Shown here piece after piece: positions 1 to 8,915 of a DNA stretch of 64,000 bases (position 1 is its first letter; every line of letters begins with the position of its first letter). The notes under the pieces were generated by a model. That model was not told the DNA's origin. It ran no database searches and worked only from the letters and a program-made list of their open reading frames with translations. The DNA is from Thalassia testudinum (Eukaryota; Streptophyta; Magnoliopsida; Alismatales; Hydrocharitaceae): assembly GCA_037157565.1 (NCBI GenBank), contig JAZHRO010000026.1, positions 36,578,501 to 36,642,500 of the forward strand. The letters run 5' to 3'. Both the position numbers and the translations under genes were made by a program.

Positions 1-577
1 ACATATGACCCGATTACCCATTGAGCTCTGGTCTGAGTACTCTGTCTGATTTGCGATTAGTATGTGACGTGTGTGTGTGGCCGGGGGCCCGAGCGTGTGC
101 GAGCATATGGCGTTGGGCTGAGGCCTGGCGCTGAGATTAAAGACATAATTAAGCCACCTAATCTGAGATTAGGGCGCGCTTAGTAGAGGTCTGGTCCCAC
201 CCTTAGGGTGCTGTGTATCCCTCGAAAAGCGTGCCCGCAAACTAAACACGTTTTAAACTAATGATATTAGCCTAATCCCCTCCCCACCGCAGCCTCTGAA
301 ATATGCTAAGACAGAAGAGTTAACAAAGAGAAGAACAAAGAGTTAACACGAGAGAAAAAAGAAAAGAGTACAAGAACAACAGAGAAAAGAACAAGAGTAA
401 TAAAAAGAGAAAGAAGAAGATGAATACTTAGAAGAAAACAGAAATATGAACACAAGAAGAACAGGAGTTAAGAATACAAAGAACAGAGACTTAATGAAGA
501 AAGAAAGAGAAACAAAGAAAAAGAATAAGTAGTATACATACGTATAAGTAAATCTATATAATTACTAACAGAATAAA

Positions 578-669
578 GTGACACTATAAACGTCGCTAAA
601 GATCTCAGTTTTGCCTCTTTAGGTTGTATATAGTGTTTTCTGAGATTTAGCGACGCTTATATCTGTCAC
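578..669. repeat. Imperfect foldback inside T1 LTR
   Basis: The arm 578-608 (GTGACACTATAAACGTCGCT...) is the near reverse complement of 640-669 (...TTTAGCGACGCTTATATCTG), with about 30 nt of loop between them. The same foldback recurs at 46100-46190 and, broken by a LINE, at about 8880-8915 and 11545-11580. It is therefore an old part of the T1 LTR. The AGCGACG/CGTCGCT core resembles subterminal repeats of CACTA-type DNA transposons, so a MITE captured by the LTR is possible but not shown. Confidence 0.7.
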
Positions 670-1064
670 TGAAACTGCTGTATATGTTACTATACATAAC
701 AGACTAATAAGTTAAATTTCTACACCATTGCATTCTAATGTATTATATACTATTATGATAGTACTAATAGGATAACTTGTAAATACATAGTTTAGAGTAT
801 AATAATAGATTGTTTGATGCTTGTTCATAGTTAGTATTTTTGCAAGCATTTCTTAGTAATTAGGTAAATAACACACATTCATTCATTCTTTAATAAAATG
901 TAAAGTTTTTTTTTTTTTGAATAAGAAGACAATTTTGAGATAATCAAAGAGTGACCGAATTAAATTCAATAAATTGCCTCCCAGTGAACGACCTGGAACA
1001 AAACCAGTAAAAATTAGATAAATAAGCAAATGATAATAATGGTTGTAATGAATGGAACTCACCC

Positions 1065-1122
1065 ATACTCACCACTATACGACATCCTTAATGTTATATT
1101 ATACACCCTATACTACAACGAC
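1065..1122 (+). promoter_or_regulatory. Two tRNA-Asp 5'-half complements near LTR end
   Basis: CTATACTACAACGAC at 1108-1122 is the exact reverse complement of the first 15 nt of plant tRNA-Asp(GUC). ATACTCACCACTATAC at 1065-1080 matches the complement of its D-arm region at 15 of 16 positions. Both are in the sense orientation of the LTR and lie 50-108 nt before its 3' edge. The tRNA sequence is from general knowledge and the match was made by eye. The role (extended primer pairing) is inference. Confidence 0.5.
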
Positions 1123-1172
1123 ATAATCAACAATTATTACCAACAAACATTTACAACAACCATTTTTCATCA

Positions 1173-2300
1173 CCAACAGGAGTACGTGTTATAATCATCG
1201 TGTGGTGTGTAACCCTGATCATACAGTGCCAGATCGGGATTGTTCATGGGATCCTAATACATAGGGTCCCGTGAATATGGAGGAGGTGCATCCCAAGTGA
1301 GCAGATTAACTCGAGCAAGAGGGGCTCAGGGTGCATAAGAAGATTTAGGAGCAGCAGGGCTTCCAGGCAGCTCCGGTCGGACAAGAAGTACTTCATCAAT
1401 TTTCTTTCCCAGCAGATCCATCTTACCTAGCTCCTTGGCGATGATGCTCATGTCAGCTTGGATAGACTCTACTTGAGCCTCATGAACACTCACTCTCTAC
1501 TGTCCAGGTCGCTAGAACTGGTTCATCGACATGGCATTCAATGAATTCTCCACTAATGACTCGAACAACTCAAATGCGATGTTCTCATCTTTAGCGAGGA
1601 AGTTCTCACCACTAGATGCATCGGCTAGGTACCGATGTGTGTCGTCCAGCCCATGGTAGAAAATCTGAGCTAAGTGCCATTTGGGCACACCATGGTGCAG
1701 GCATTTCCTCAGGAGATCATGAAATCGGTCCCAGGCAGCATGCAACTCCTCAGGTCCTTGGGAGAAAGTCATAATCGCATGCCTCATCGCGTTCGTGCGA
1801 CCGATCGGGAAGAACTTCTGTAGGAATTCACGTCGTAATTCTGGCCATGTTCCAATCAGCTTCCCGATGGTTTTGAACCAGTATGAAGCTTTATCCCTGA
1901 GAGAAAACAGAAATAGCTTGATTAGAACAATTCCAAGGTCTGCGTCCCTGGGTCGACCCATTTTCGCAATTTGACTCAGGTCCTCTAGATGCTGGAATGG
2001 ATCCTTGTTCGAGTTTCCATAGAAGTAATTATGAATCAACCCAATTAGATTGGGCTTGAGCTTGAATGCGTCTCCGCCTGCGGGAATCCAGACTAGATGT
2101 GCAACAATCTGTGCTGTCAGATCGTAGAAATCTCGAAGTTGTTCTCCTCGTGGTGGATGCTACATTCTGTCCAAAGTGTTCAAGATACAATCTATACTCT
2201 ATTTCTGCCGTTCCTCATATTCAACAACCCAGGCTTCCAGATAAGCCATCGGGTCCAGATTTATTGGATCCTGACCAGGTCGGGGTCCAGGGTTAGCCAT
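1173..2300 (-). pseudogene. gag of Tat/Athila-type Ty3/gypsy element T0 (broken)
   Basis: This is the capsid gene of a plant Ty3/gypsy element, read on the minus strand from an ATG at 2300-2298 (protein start MANPGPRPG). The longest open part (2039-1512, 175 codons) has the plant retrotransposon gag pattern: FYGNSNKDPFQHL near its start, then KASYWF, FLQKFFP, ELHAAWDRFHDLL and a G-L-D end to the core. The same frame continues on both sides through in-frame stops. There are two TAGs between residues about 34 and 50, and several after the capsid, where a coiled-coil stretch (about 1370-1490) and a Pro/Tyr-rich tail remain. The gene is cut at 1172 by a T1 LTR, so its C-terminus lies outside the window. 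It belongs to the same element as the PBS at 3938-3955. It is a pseudogene, but the family assignment is firm. Confidence 0.85.
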
Positions 2301-3937
2301 TGCGGCTAAGTAGATAGAAGAAGAGGGTAGGGGAGAAGTGACTCGCCTCCTTGGGAGTGGCTCCCAAGGTCCAACAAATTGAGGTCTGAGTGACCTCCTT
2401 CCTCACATACACTTACCAACCCCTAGGTTGGTGCAGCCAGCCAGACAAGGCTAAGGCCTTATCAATCAGATGGTCCTTATGATCAGATGACCATATTTTT
2501 CATTTAAAATTCTAATTCCTGAAGAGAAAATTCGTCGTTCAACCGATTGAAAGTAATTCTCGCCTCTCAAGCTAACCTAGCCAGTTTGGTTACGGGGGGA
2601 CTAAGGGGAAGGCTCTTCCTTCGGCTCACGCCTTCAGTTTCGTTACCCCTTAGCCGCGGTCGTTTGATACTACCCCACAGACTTAGTCACCAAGTTTGGC
2701 AAAAGAGGTTAAAACCACCTAGTAGTACGACAACGAATTTGGATTTATTTTGTGCTTTACAATTTATTTTAACCCCTTTTTTCTTCAGCTGGGGTTTATG
2801 GTGAGTGGCCCACAAGGTGACCAAGCTCACCAACTAAACCTTAGACTTGATTAAGTCTAGTCTAGCCCAAATGTATGGTCTTTAGAGTGTAACCCTAAAG
2901 GTGTAACCTAGGATTCATGCAATTCTAGTGTTTCTTTTTCTTCTTCAGCAGACCACGAAAATAAGAACAATTCTCTGATAAAAATTGGACTCAGAATAAG
3001 TTGAAATTTGGCAAGTAGATTTCTTTTTTAATTATCTTTTCAGAGAATATTTTTTTTTAATTTTTACTATTTGAACTGAATTTATAGAGATTTTTAAATG
3101 TCAGGGGGTCAGATCTAGAATTTTGATCCCTAGTCGATTTTCTTCTTTGAAACAGTATCAAATGATCTTCAAAAATTAGGAAAAAATATGGAAATTAAAT
3201 CCAATGAGATTAGCTCTGAAACACCATAGTTTTTAGTCAAAACAGATTCGCAGATTGCTCGGAATTGATTTTTGAATTTTGAAAATTTTCAAATCTGGGT
3301 CACTCGACCTCCTACACTTCATAAATTTTTAAAAGTTTTATACTTTGAATTTCTTCAAATGAACGGTGCCATTTGAAAGATGGTTTGAAAATGAATGTAT
3401 AGACCAAATTTCAAAATTTTTCGCTTATTAATTTTTTGGCAATTGAATTTTTAATTCGAAATTTGAAATCTGGCCGAAAATCAGAGAATGGTGGAAATGC
3501 TTTTAAAAGGTGTTTGAATTCAAAATTCAAACTTTCAACCAAAATGATTTTTTTTCTTTTCAAAATTCTTTTTTTTTAAGTTTTGATTTTTTTTAAAGGG
3601 AAAAGCTTCTTTTTCAAATTTTTTTTCTTTTCTTTTTTTTTCCAAGCAAACTAACCTAAGTTTCAAACAGAAACCTAATATAACTACCTAGACTTTTTTT
3701 ATTTTTTATTTTCACCAAAATAAATAGTTTTTTTTTTCAAATGAAATTGCTAGAAGGAAATCTAACCTAGGGTTCGAAAAGGGAAATCCTAATCTAAGAG
3801 GAGATGTGAACCTGATGATTTTTCTGCACCTGATGTGTACGCAAATCCTATTTTTCCTGCTTTCCTGCACATCCAACAAACAAGCAGAGGAATATTTATC
3901 ACTAAAATCTCAAAAGAACAAAATCAATTTCGTTGCC
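2301..3937 (-). other. Untranslated leader of element T0
   Basis: This stretch lies between the PBS and the gag ATG on the minus strand. No reading frame resembles a protein. It is rich in T/A runs (about 3000-3780) and holds a short perfect hairpin 49 nt upstream of the ATG. The length of about 1.6 kb is usual for Tat/Athila-type leaders, which carry packaging and translation signals. Confidence 0.6.
2349..2369 (-). other. Perfect hairpin just upstream of gag start
   Basis: CCTTGGGAG (2349-2357) pairs perfectly with CTCCCAAGG (2361-2369) around a 3-nt loop. In the transcript of T0 this falls about 50 nt 5' of the gag start codon, a position compatible with an RNA packaging or dimerisation stem. 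The function is inference. Confidence 0.45.
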
Positions 3938-3955
3938 TCCCTGGAAATGGTGCCA
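3938..3955 (-). promoter_or_regulatory. Primer-binding site for tRNA-Asp (T0)
   Basis: On the minus strand the sequence is TGGCACCATTTCCAGGGA. It matches the complement of the plant tRNA-Asp 3' end (TGGCGCCGTTGCCGGGGA) at 14 of 18 positions. It lies 2 nt inside the LTR end (TGTCA at 3958), where reverse transcription would start. Confidence 0.65.
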
Positions 3956-4002
3956 TTTGACAGGAGGGCGATTGTTGCGCATGTTTTGAAAACAGAGATC
4001 TT

Positions 4003-4016
4003 GTCGTAGTATAGTG
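4003..4016 (-). promoter_or_regulatory. tRNA-Asp 5'-end complement in T0 LTR
   Basis: GTCGTAGTATAGTG on the + strand corresponds to tRNA-Asp nt 1-17 with a 3-nt deletion. The element's sense (minus) strand is therefore complementary to the tRNA 5' end. It sits 45 nt inside the LTR edge that faces the PBS. Confidence 0.45.
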
Positions 4017-5200
4017 TGCGAAAACGCTCGTCGAAAATAATTTATAAAATAACAAGACTTGAGTCCAGGTCGTTCGTCACTAGGAGGCATTTAGAAAATG
4101 AATTCGATCTAGCTTGCTTTACTTATTCAAAAATGCATGCCAGTTTACAATAATTCGTATTGATGCACGACATGCTTAGTTGGAAGAGAATACAAATTTC
4201 GCACATGCAACTTTAATCATAAGAAAATATGGCAATTAGCTCATGGTGATTTTCACACATAGACATAGAGATGTATAAAATATGATTTCTTTGATTGCAT
4301 CATGATGGCTACAGAGTGAAGCTCGTGGAAAGCTTGTACAGGAAAGCTTAAAAGCAATAAACTAGCTAACAGAAAACAACTGTATACATGAATCTATGGC
4401 AGGATTATGCATGCATCATTGGGGGAGAATATGGAGCTACACTACTAAGCAGTAATAAAGCATTAATCTACAAAGAACTACGCTAGTTATCTAACTAATA
4501 GAATGAAGGGCATTCGGAGGTAGCTCTGATGGCCTTTGACTTGGTTGAGAGGAGAAGGAGGGGCGGCCAATGGTGCTTAGGCTGGCAATTTGAGAGAGGT
4601 TGGAGGTGATCTAGGCCTAGCATGGAGGTGATGGGGATGCCATGGTGTGCTCGTGGAGATGGAGGTGGAATGAAGCTAAAACTAGATGGAAGGCTAGATG
4701 GGTGCAAATGGCCACCTAAAGGTCCTTTAAGTAGACCCAAGGGAGCCTCTCTAGAGAAGTGTGGAACTCTCTAGAGAGGCCTATGGTGGGAGCTCGTGGG
4801 AGAGTGAAAGAGAGGATGGATGGGTGGTTTTTAGATCCACATTTGGTGGACCTAAAAATTGAATGCATCTTGGTTGCTATTTTTAGCAACCAAGGCAACA
4901 ACACATGGTAGAGAGTTCTAGACAACTCTAGGCTAGGTATTTTCATGTAGGTGGTGTGTGTGGGTTGAAACCTAGGTGGCTAGGTTGATTAGGCTAGGTT
5001 CTAGTGGGTTTAGGTCAAGGTAGGTCTCAAATTAAGGTTGTAAACCCTAATTCATTAAGATAAAAATGCAATTAAGCTTGATACAAGTTTAATTGGGTGT
5101 GTGAAAACTTAATTGAGAGTAAAAAACTCAATTAAGGTAGGTCTAGGTTAATTGGACTCTCACTGAATCCAATTGGACAGTGTGTGCTGAGATAAGGGCT

Positions 5201-5225
5201 CAATTGGACTCAATGAGTCCAATTG
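5201..5225. repeat. Perfect 11-bp inverted repeat
   Basis: CAATTGGACTC and GAGTCCAATTG are separated by AAT. The half-site AATTGGA recurs several times between 5140 and 5230, so the palindrome probably arose within a locally repetitive U3-like segment. Confidence 0.6.
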
Positions 5226-5424
5226 AATAGGCTGATGGAATTGACTAAGATCCAAGTCAATTAGGTTTAGTGATGACTTAATTAGGTCATTAGGGAGGTC
5301 TAGAGGTGATGTACTAGGGTTAGGGTACCTTAATTTAGGTTCCTATGGGGTTGGAATTGGGTTTAGGGACCTAGGAATTCAAGATCCAAGCTTGAATTTA
5401 AAAATAGGGGCTAGAGAGTAGTTC

Positions 5425-5640
5425 CAGACGTCTGACAATAGTGTCAGACGTCTTAAAATGAAAAGTTAGACATCCAGACTTGTTGTCTGGACGTCCAAAC
5501 TAAGGCAGGGAGGAATTATGGTTTTTTCTGTAGAAATTGGACGTCCAGACACTTAAAATGCTGCAAAAGTGGGTTTTATGTGCGTGGGTTGTGGTTAATG
5601 TTCTGGACGTCCTATAACTCATATGGATGTCAAGATAGAG
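5425..5640. promoter_or_regulatory. Cluster of GACGTC boxes
   Basis: The palindrome CAGACGTCTG and close variants (CAGACGTCTT, GGACGTCC) recur in about 200 bp. The core GACGTC is the C-box bound by plant bZIP factors. The same box is abundant in the chromovirus LTRs elsewhere in the window, so this stretch may be a remnant of such an LTR. Confidence 0.4.
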
Positions 5641-5671
5641 GCTGGAAATAGGGTTGGTTGACTGGGGTATA

Positions 5672-7745
5672 ACACCCAGTCAACTACCCCACACTGGCAC
5701 GCGATTAGTAGTTTCTGCTAGCGGGTACGCCTAAAGATATATCACAGAACAGCACAGGGCCTTGCCCTCTCAGAATAAGGGTCTCGCTCCTTAGAATAGA
5801 ACAGGGGCTTTGCCCCTCCACAGTCCGCGTACCCTCGTCCGCCTATCCCAGTTTGCCCAGTAGGCCTAACAAGAGTCAGTGTAGGGTGGCTAGTCCTAAC
5901 CCCGGGCCCCGTGGAGCGACTAGCTCCCACTCTACACTAAGTAGCTCACCTCGGTACCACGTATACGAGGGTCAAATAGGAGTTGGTGTAAAGTGACTAG
6001 TCCTAACCCTGGGTCTCAACCCAAAGGGGCGACTAGCTCCCCTCTACACTAAAGGGACAATTGCTCTCCTTGGTACTGTGTACACAAGGGCCAGCTCACT
6101 TCACGTCTATTTACAAGGTTCTTTCCATATACAGGAGTTCTTCTCCTAATTCCCCTTAAGGTTCATGCTTGTATTTATTTCATTTCAATTCTCAACATGC
6201 ATATCTCGTTGTTCATCTTCTGATTCTCGTTCATATAATAGACAGCTCATGTTTTTACAACTTGAAGAAGTATCACATCATCTATCCATACAATTCTTAG
6301 CAATTAGGGTTTAACAAGGATCTTAAAGTAGATAGTGTAGCTCAAGCAATGTTCATTCGTTTCTGCCCTAGGGTTCATTTAACATCCTAGGGTTTCATCA
6401 AGTTATTCTAAACATGCACTTTATTTATTTAAATCTTAATATTAAAGTAAACCACTCTACCAGGAAACACGGGAGGAATGGGGGCAAGAACCACAGGTCT
6501 TATCATTTCCGCAGGCCCCGAACACTCTACAGGCTGAAGACATATACCAGTGACTAAGTCACATCAGACGAGTTCAAAGTAGTATATAATTGACACTAAC
6601 ACGTAGAGAGACACGAGCAGAAAATAATGGTATTTCGTTTGCGTAAATCTGACTTTGTTTGGGCCCCGAACGGGCTAAAAACGTGCATACAGATTGAAAT
6701 CAGATGTCTGGGACTTGGCCCAGACGTCTTAAACGACGTCAGTAACTCACCTTGTGTTCCTGCATTGCTGGCAGATGTTTGAAACCCCTTTATAGTCATC
6801 CTGGGTCTTTCTAGACATCTGTCAATTCGTTTAGACATTCGATATGACTATCAGACGTCTGTGGAGACATCCAGACGTCCTAAAGCACCTCGAAGAGCGT
6901 GCTCTCACGCCTTTCCAAGACCTGTACTTGCGCATACGTTCGCAGGTTTAAAACAATGACAATGCAACGTTACGTACTTTACGTATGTGCATGCATGAGC
7001 ATACAGGACTCATACCTCGACATTCCCCGTATTTTCAGACGTCTGTTGCTGCTCCAAACGTCTGATACTGGAAAAATCCAGTACACAAAACTCCTCGCAA
7101 CGCTCCTCTTCTGGTGGGCCTCTGCCCGCAACACCTGGAGTAGCGACTCCAGCAGCTATAGGAGGTCGAGGACCCTCCTCCGGGTCCTCCTCTCTCCACG
7201 AGCTCCTTCTCAAGCTCCTGCGGTTGCACTCCGACTGCGGCTCCTCCCCTCGTACCTCCAAACTCTTTGGAAATCCTCACACCTCCAAGCTCCTCATAGC
7301 TGAAACCGTGGCTCCCCCACGCACGAGCTCTCCTACTCGAGCTCCTCCGGCTGCGCACGCTTGAGCTCCCCTAAGCTCTCTCCTCTCTCCCACGCTCTCC
7401 CTCTTCCTCTCTCCTCCAAGATCCACCTTGAGCTTTCCTCCCCCTTCCCCACCCGCAGCTTGCAAGGAGACAGGGAAGGGAGGTCACCAGCAGTAGTGGA
7501 GGTGGTGGTGGTGGTGTGGAGATGGAGAGGGTAATGGGGTTTAAATAGAAGTGGGGTTAGGGTTTTGTGAGGAAGGAGAGGTGTGTGCATGAGTGTGTGC
7601 ACGGGTGAGTGTGGGTGGGAAGAGAGAGAGAGAGGGAAAAATTGTGGAAACTCCCCCACTATCTTCTCTTGTTCCCGTAGGGCCCACACACCAGAACTCA
7701 AGGGGTCAAAAATTGCATTCATGCCCCTAACTTTTCCGAAAAAAC
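5672..7745 (-). repeat. Chromovirus-type LTR K3 (minus orientation)
   Basis: The reverse complement of this region follows the K2 LTR (61669-63804) in order. It has a TATA-like CTATTTAAA, a CT-rich leader, a short hairpin next to a GACGTC box (about 7045-7075), a 'tagagtggttt' block near 6450, and a block of 'gtagggtggc.tagtcc' repeats (5870-6060). The LTR ends with ..GTGTTATA at 5672, compared with GTTACA or CATAACA in K1 and K2. About 90 bp found in K2 before the end are missing here. No coding sequence lies on either side, so it is probably a solo LTR. The outer start near 7745 is approximate and I found no clear target-site duplication. Confidence 0.6.
7540..7547 (-). promoter_or_regulatory. 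TATA-like box of K3 LTR
   Basis: TATTTAAA on the minus strand is followed by a C/T- and CCACCA-rich stretch, the usual layout around a plant LTR transcription start. Confidence 0.35.
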
Positions 7746-8231
7746 TTCGAACGATCCTTGGAAAGGATCATTTCAATGAGAGATGAGTAAAGAGAGATAA
7801 AGAGAGTCTAAAGAGTCCAAGTTATTACAAATATGTGTGAGAATAGGCTCTCATAACTTATGCCTAACACAAATATCCTATGAATATACCTAAGTCTAAA
7901 CTACTACTATACTAATCTAATAAAAGCAGGAAATGCAGCTCCTCCTGGAAAAACTCCTCCAGGAAGTCGAGTTTGAAGCACATCGACATCGATTCCGCCA
8001 GGAAGAAGTCCACCTGGAAGAAGTTACTACTCCTCCTACTCCTCAAGTGCTACAAAAACAACAAATGATTAGTAAGACAATTATATACAAAACAAATCAA
8101 AGAATATAATGAATAAAAGAATATATATACAACAAAGAATATGAATGAAAGAATGATTATATATAAAGAAAAAAATAAAAATATGTACAAGTGAAGAATA
8201 AAAGAATAATTTTGGTGAACAGAGAGTTGCC
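7746..8231 (-). other. Interior or leader of the T1 element whose LTR ends at 8256
   Basis: This stretch lies directly downstream of the PBS on the minus strand, so it should be the start of that element's internal region. It has no protein-like frame. A Gly/Leu-free repeat of CTCCTGGA/TCCAGGAG units (7937-8035) forms short complementary pairs. The rest of the internal region is lost or displaced by K3 and T0. Confidence 0.35.
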
Positions 8232-8407
8232 TCTTCGGCAACAACGCCAAAAATATGATGTGCAACCCGTCAACAATTATAAGAAAGCACTATTGACGGG
8301 TTTTTGTCCCCGGCAATGATGCAAAAAATAATCAACTTTCTGCGACATTTGTCAAATAATCACAATAAAGAGCTGTTGACGGATTTTTATCCCTGACAAC
8401 TGTGCCA
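8232..8407 (-). repeat. Tandem triplication of an LTR-end/tRNA-Asp PBS unit
   Basis: Three sequences resemble the tRNA-Asp PBS at 14 of 18 positions each, on the minus strand: 8249-8232 (TGGCGTTGTTGCCGAAGA), 8324-8307 (TTGCATCATTGCCGGGGA) and 8407-8390 (TGGCACAGTTGTCAGGGA). Each is preceded by an (A)TCAT..TTTTT-like stretch. The two outer ones are followed by AAAA(A/T)CCGTCAA. The period is about 75-83 bp. I take the LTR edge to be at 8256 (CATCA), but any of the three could be the functional junction. Confidence 0.55.
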
Positions 8408-8456
8408 AAAAGATGATCGTCCACGATCGGTTCATACTAAAAAGGGGTTATAAAAT

Positions 8457-8473
8457 GTCGTTGTTGTAGTATA
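8457..8473 (-). promoter_or_regulatory. tRNA-Asp 5'-end complement in T1 copy A
   Basis: GTCGTTGTTGTAGTATA on the + strand is tRNA-Asp nt 1-14 with a TTG repeated. The element's sense strand is thus complementary to the tRNA 5' end. It lies about 200 nt from the LTR edge at 8256, or 50 nt from the outermost PBS-like copy. Confidence 0.45.
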
Positions 8474-8915
8474 CGTCAAAAATACAAACCGATGTCGCAT
8501 CAATTTTATTTATATACTTAATTTTTACTGGTTTATTCTAGATCGTTCACTTGGAGGCAGTTATTGATATATATCACTCTCTAAGTCCGAAACATTCTTT
8601 TATTCTAAAAATATTGATTTTATTTACAAAAATGGATGAAACAATCAAATAATAAAAGAATTTGGTTAATTATATACAAAAGAGTGAATTAAAACACATT
8701 ACAATGCTTGAAAACATTTGTACACAAACAAGCATAACAAACTAAAAATAATTACTCTATATTAATTATTTACAATTAATATAATTAATACTTAAATATA
8801 GGTACAACAATAGTTAATAATACTTACTATACTAAATCGTTATAACATATTAATACCGATAGTAACATATACAACATATGCAGTAATATATATAAGTGTT
8901 GCTAAAGCCTTAGTA

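Larger units (their letters stand above)
1..1172 (+). repeat. T1 LTR, 3' part (partial copy)
   Basis: This is the right-hand end of a long LTR, cut by the window start. It matches about 45700-46741 in the same orientation, including the block with the 'ccgggggcccgagcg' core, a 90-bp foldback, a TTGCCTCCCAGTGAACGACC box and two tRNA-Asp-complementary segments. It ends in CATCA at 1172, as the complete T1 LTRs do. The next base resumes the minus-strand gag frame of another element, so the LTR has inserted into that gene. It is either a solo LTR or a 3' LTR, because no PBS follows. Positions about 300-540 are purine-rich (AAGA/AGAA runs) and lack a counterpart of equal length in the copy at 42447-46741. 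Confidence 0.8.
3958..5660 (-). repeat. LTR of element T0 (outer boundary unclear)
   Basis: On the minus strand this LTR ends in ...CCTGTCA at 3958, next to the PBS. It shares landmarks with the T1 LTRs. These are a tRNA-Asp 5'-like segment at 4003-4016, a GGTCGTTC..CTAGGAGGCA box at 4069-4090, and a CTACTTAAAG motif (4734-4725, minus) where T1 copies have CTACTTAAG. That motif may be the TATA-like element. I could not find the outer TG end. By comparison with the T1 copy at 42447-46741 it should lie near 5500-5700, close to the K3 LTR. The region 4440-5000 contains no gene-like frame. Confidence 0.5.

Noticed and set aside
1108..1122. tRNA-Asp gene
   Set aside because: Only complements of the 5' half are present, without the anticodon arm, T-arm or acceptor 3' strand in order; the same holds at 8457 and 46624.
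6899..7722. Frames with Ser/Arg/Leu-rich products on both strands
   Set aside because: This is the CT-rich promoter-leader part of the K3 LTR; similar stretches at 36987-37410 and 49093-49582 give different proteins, so these are not genes.
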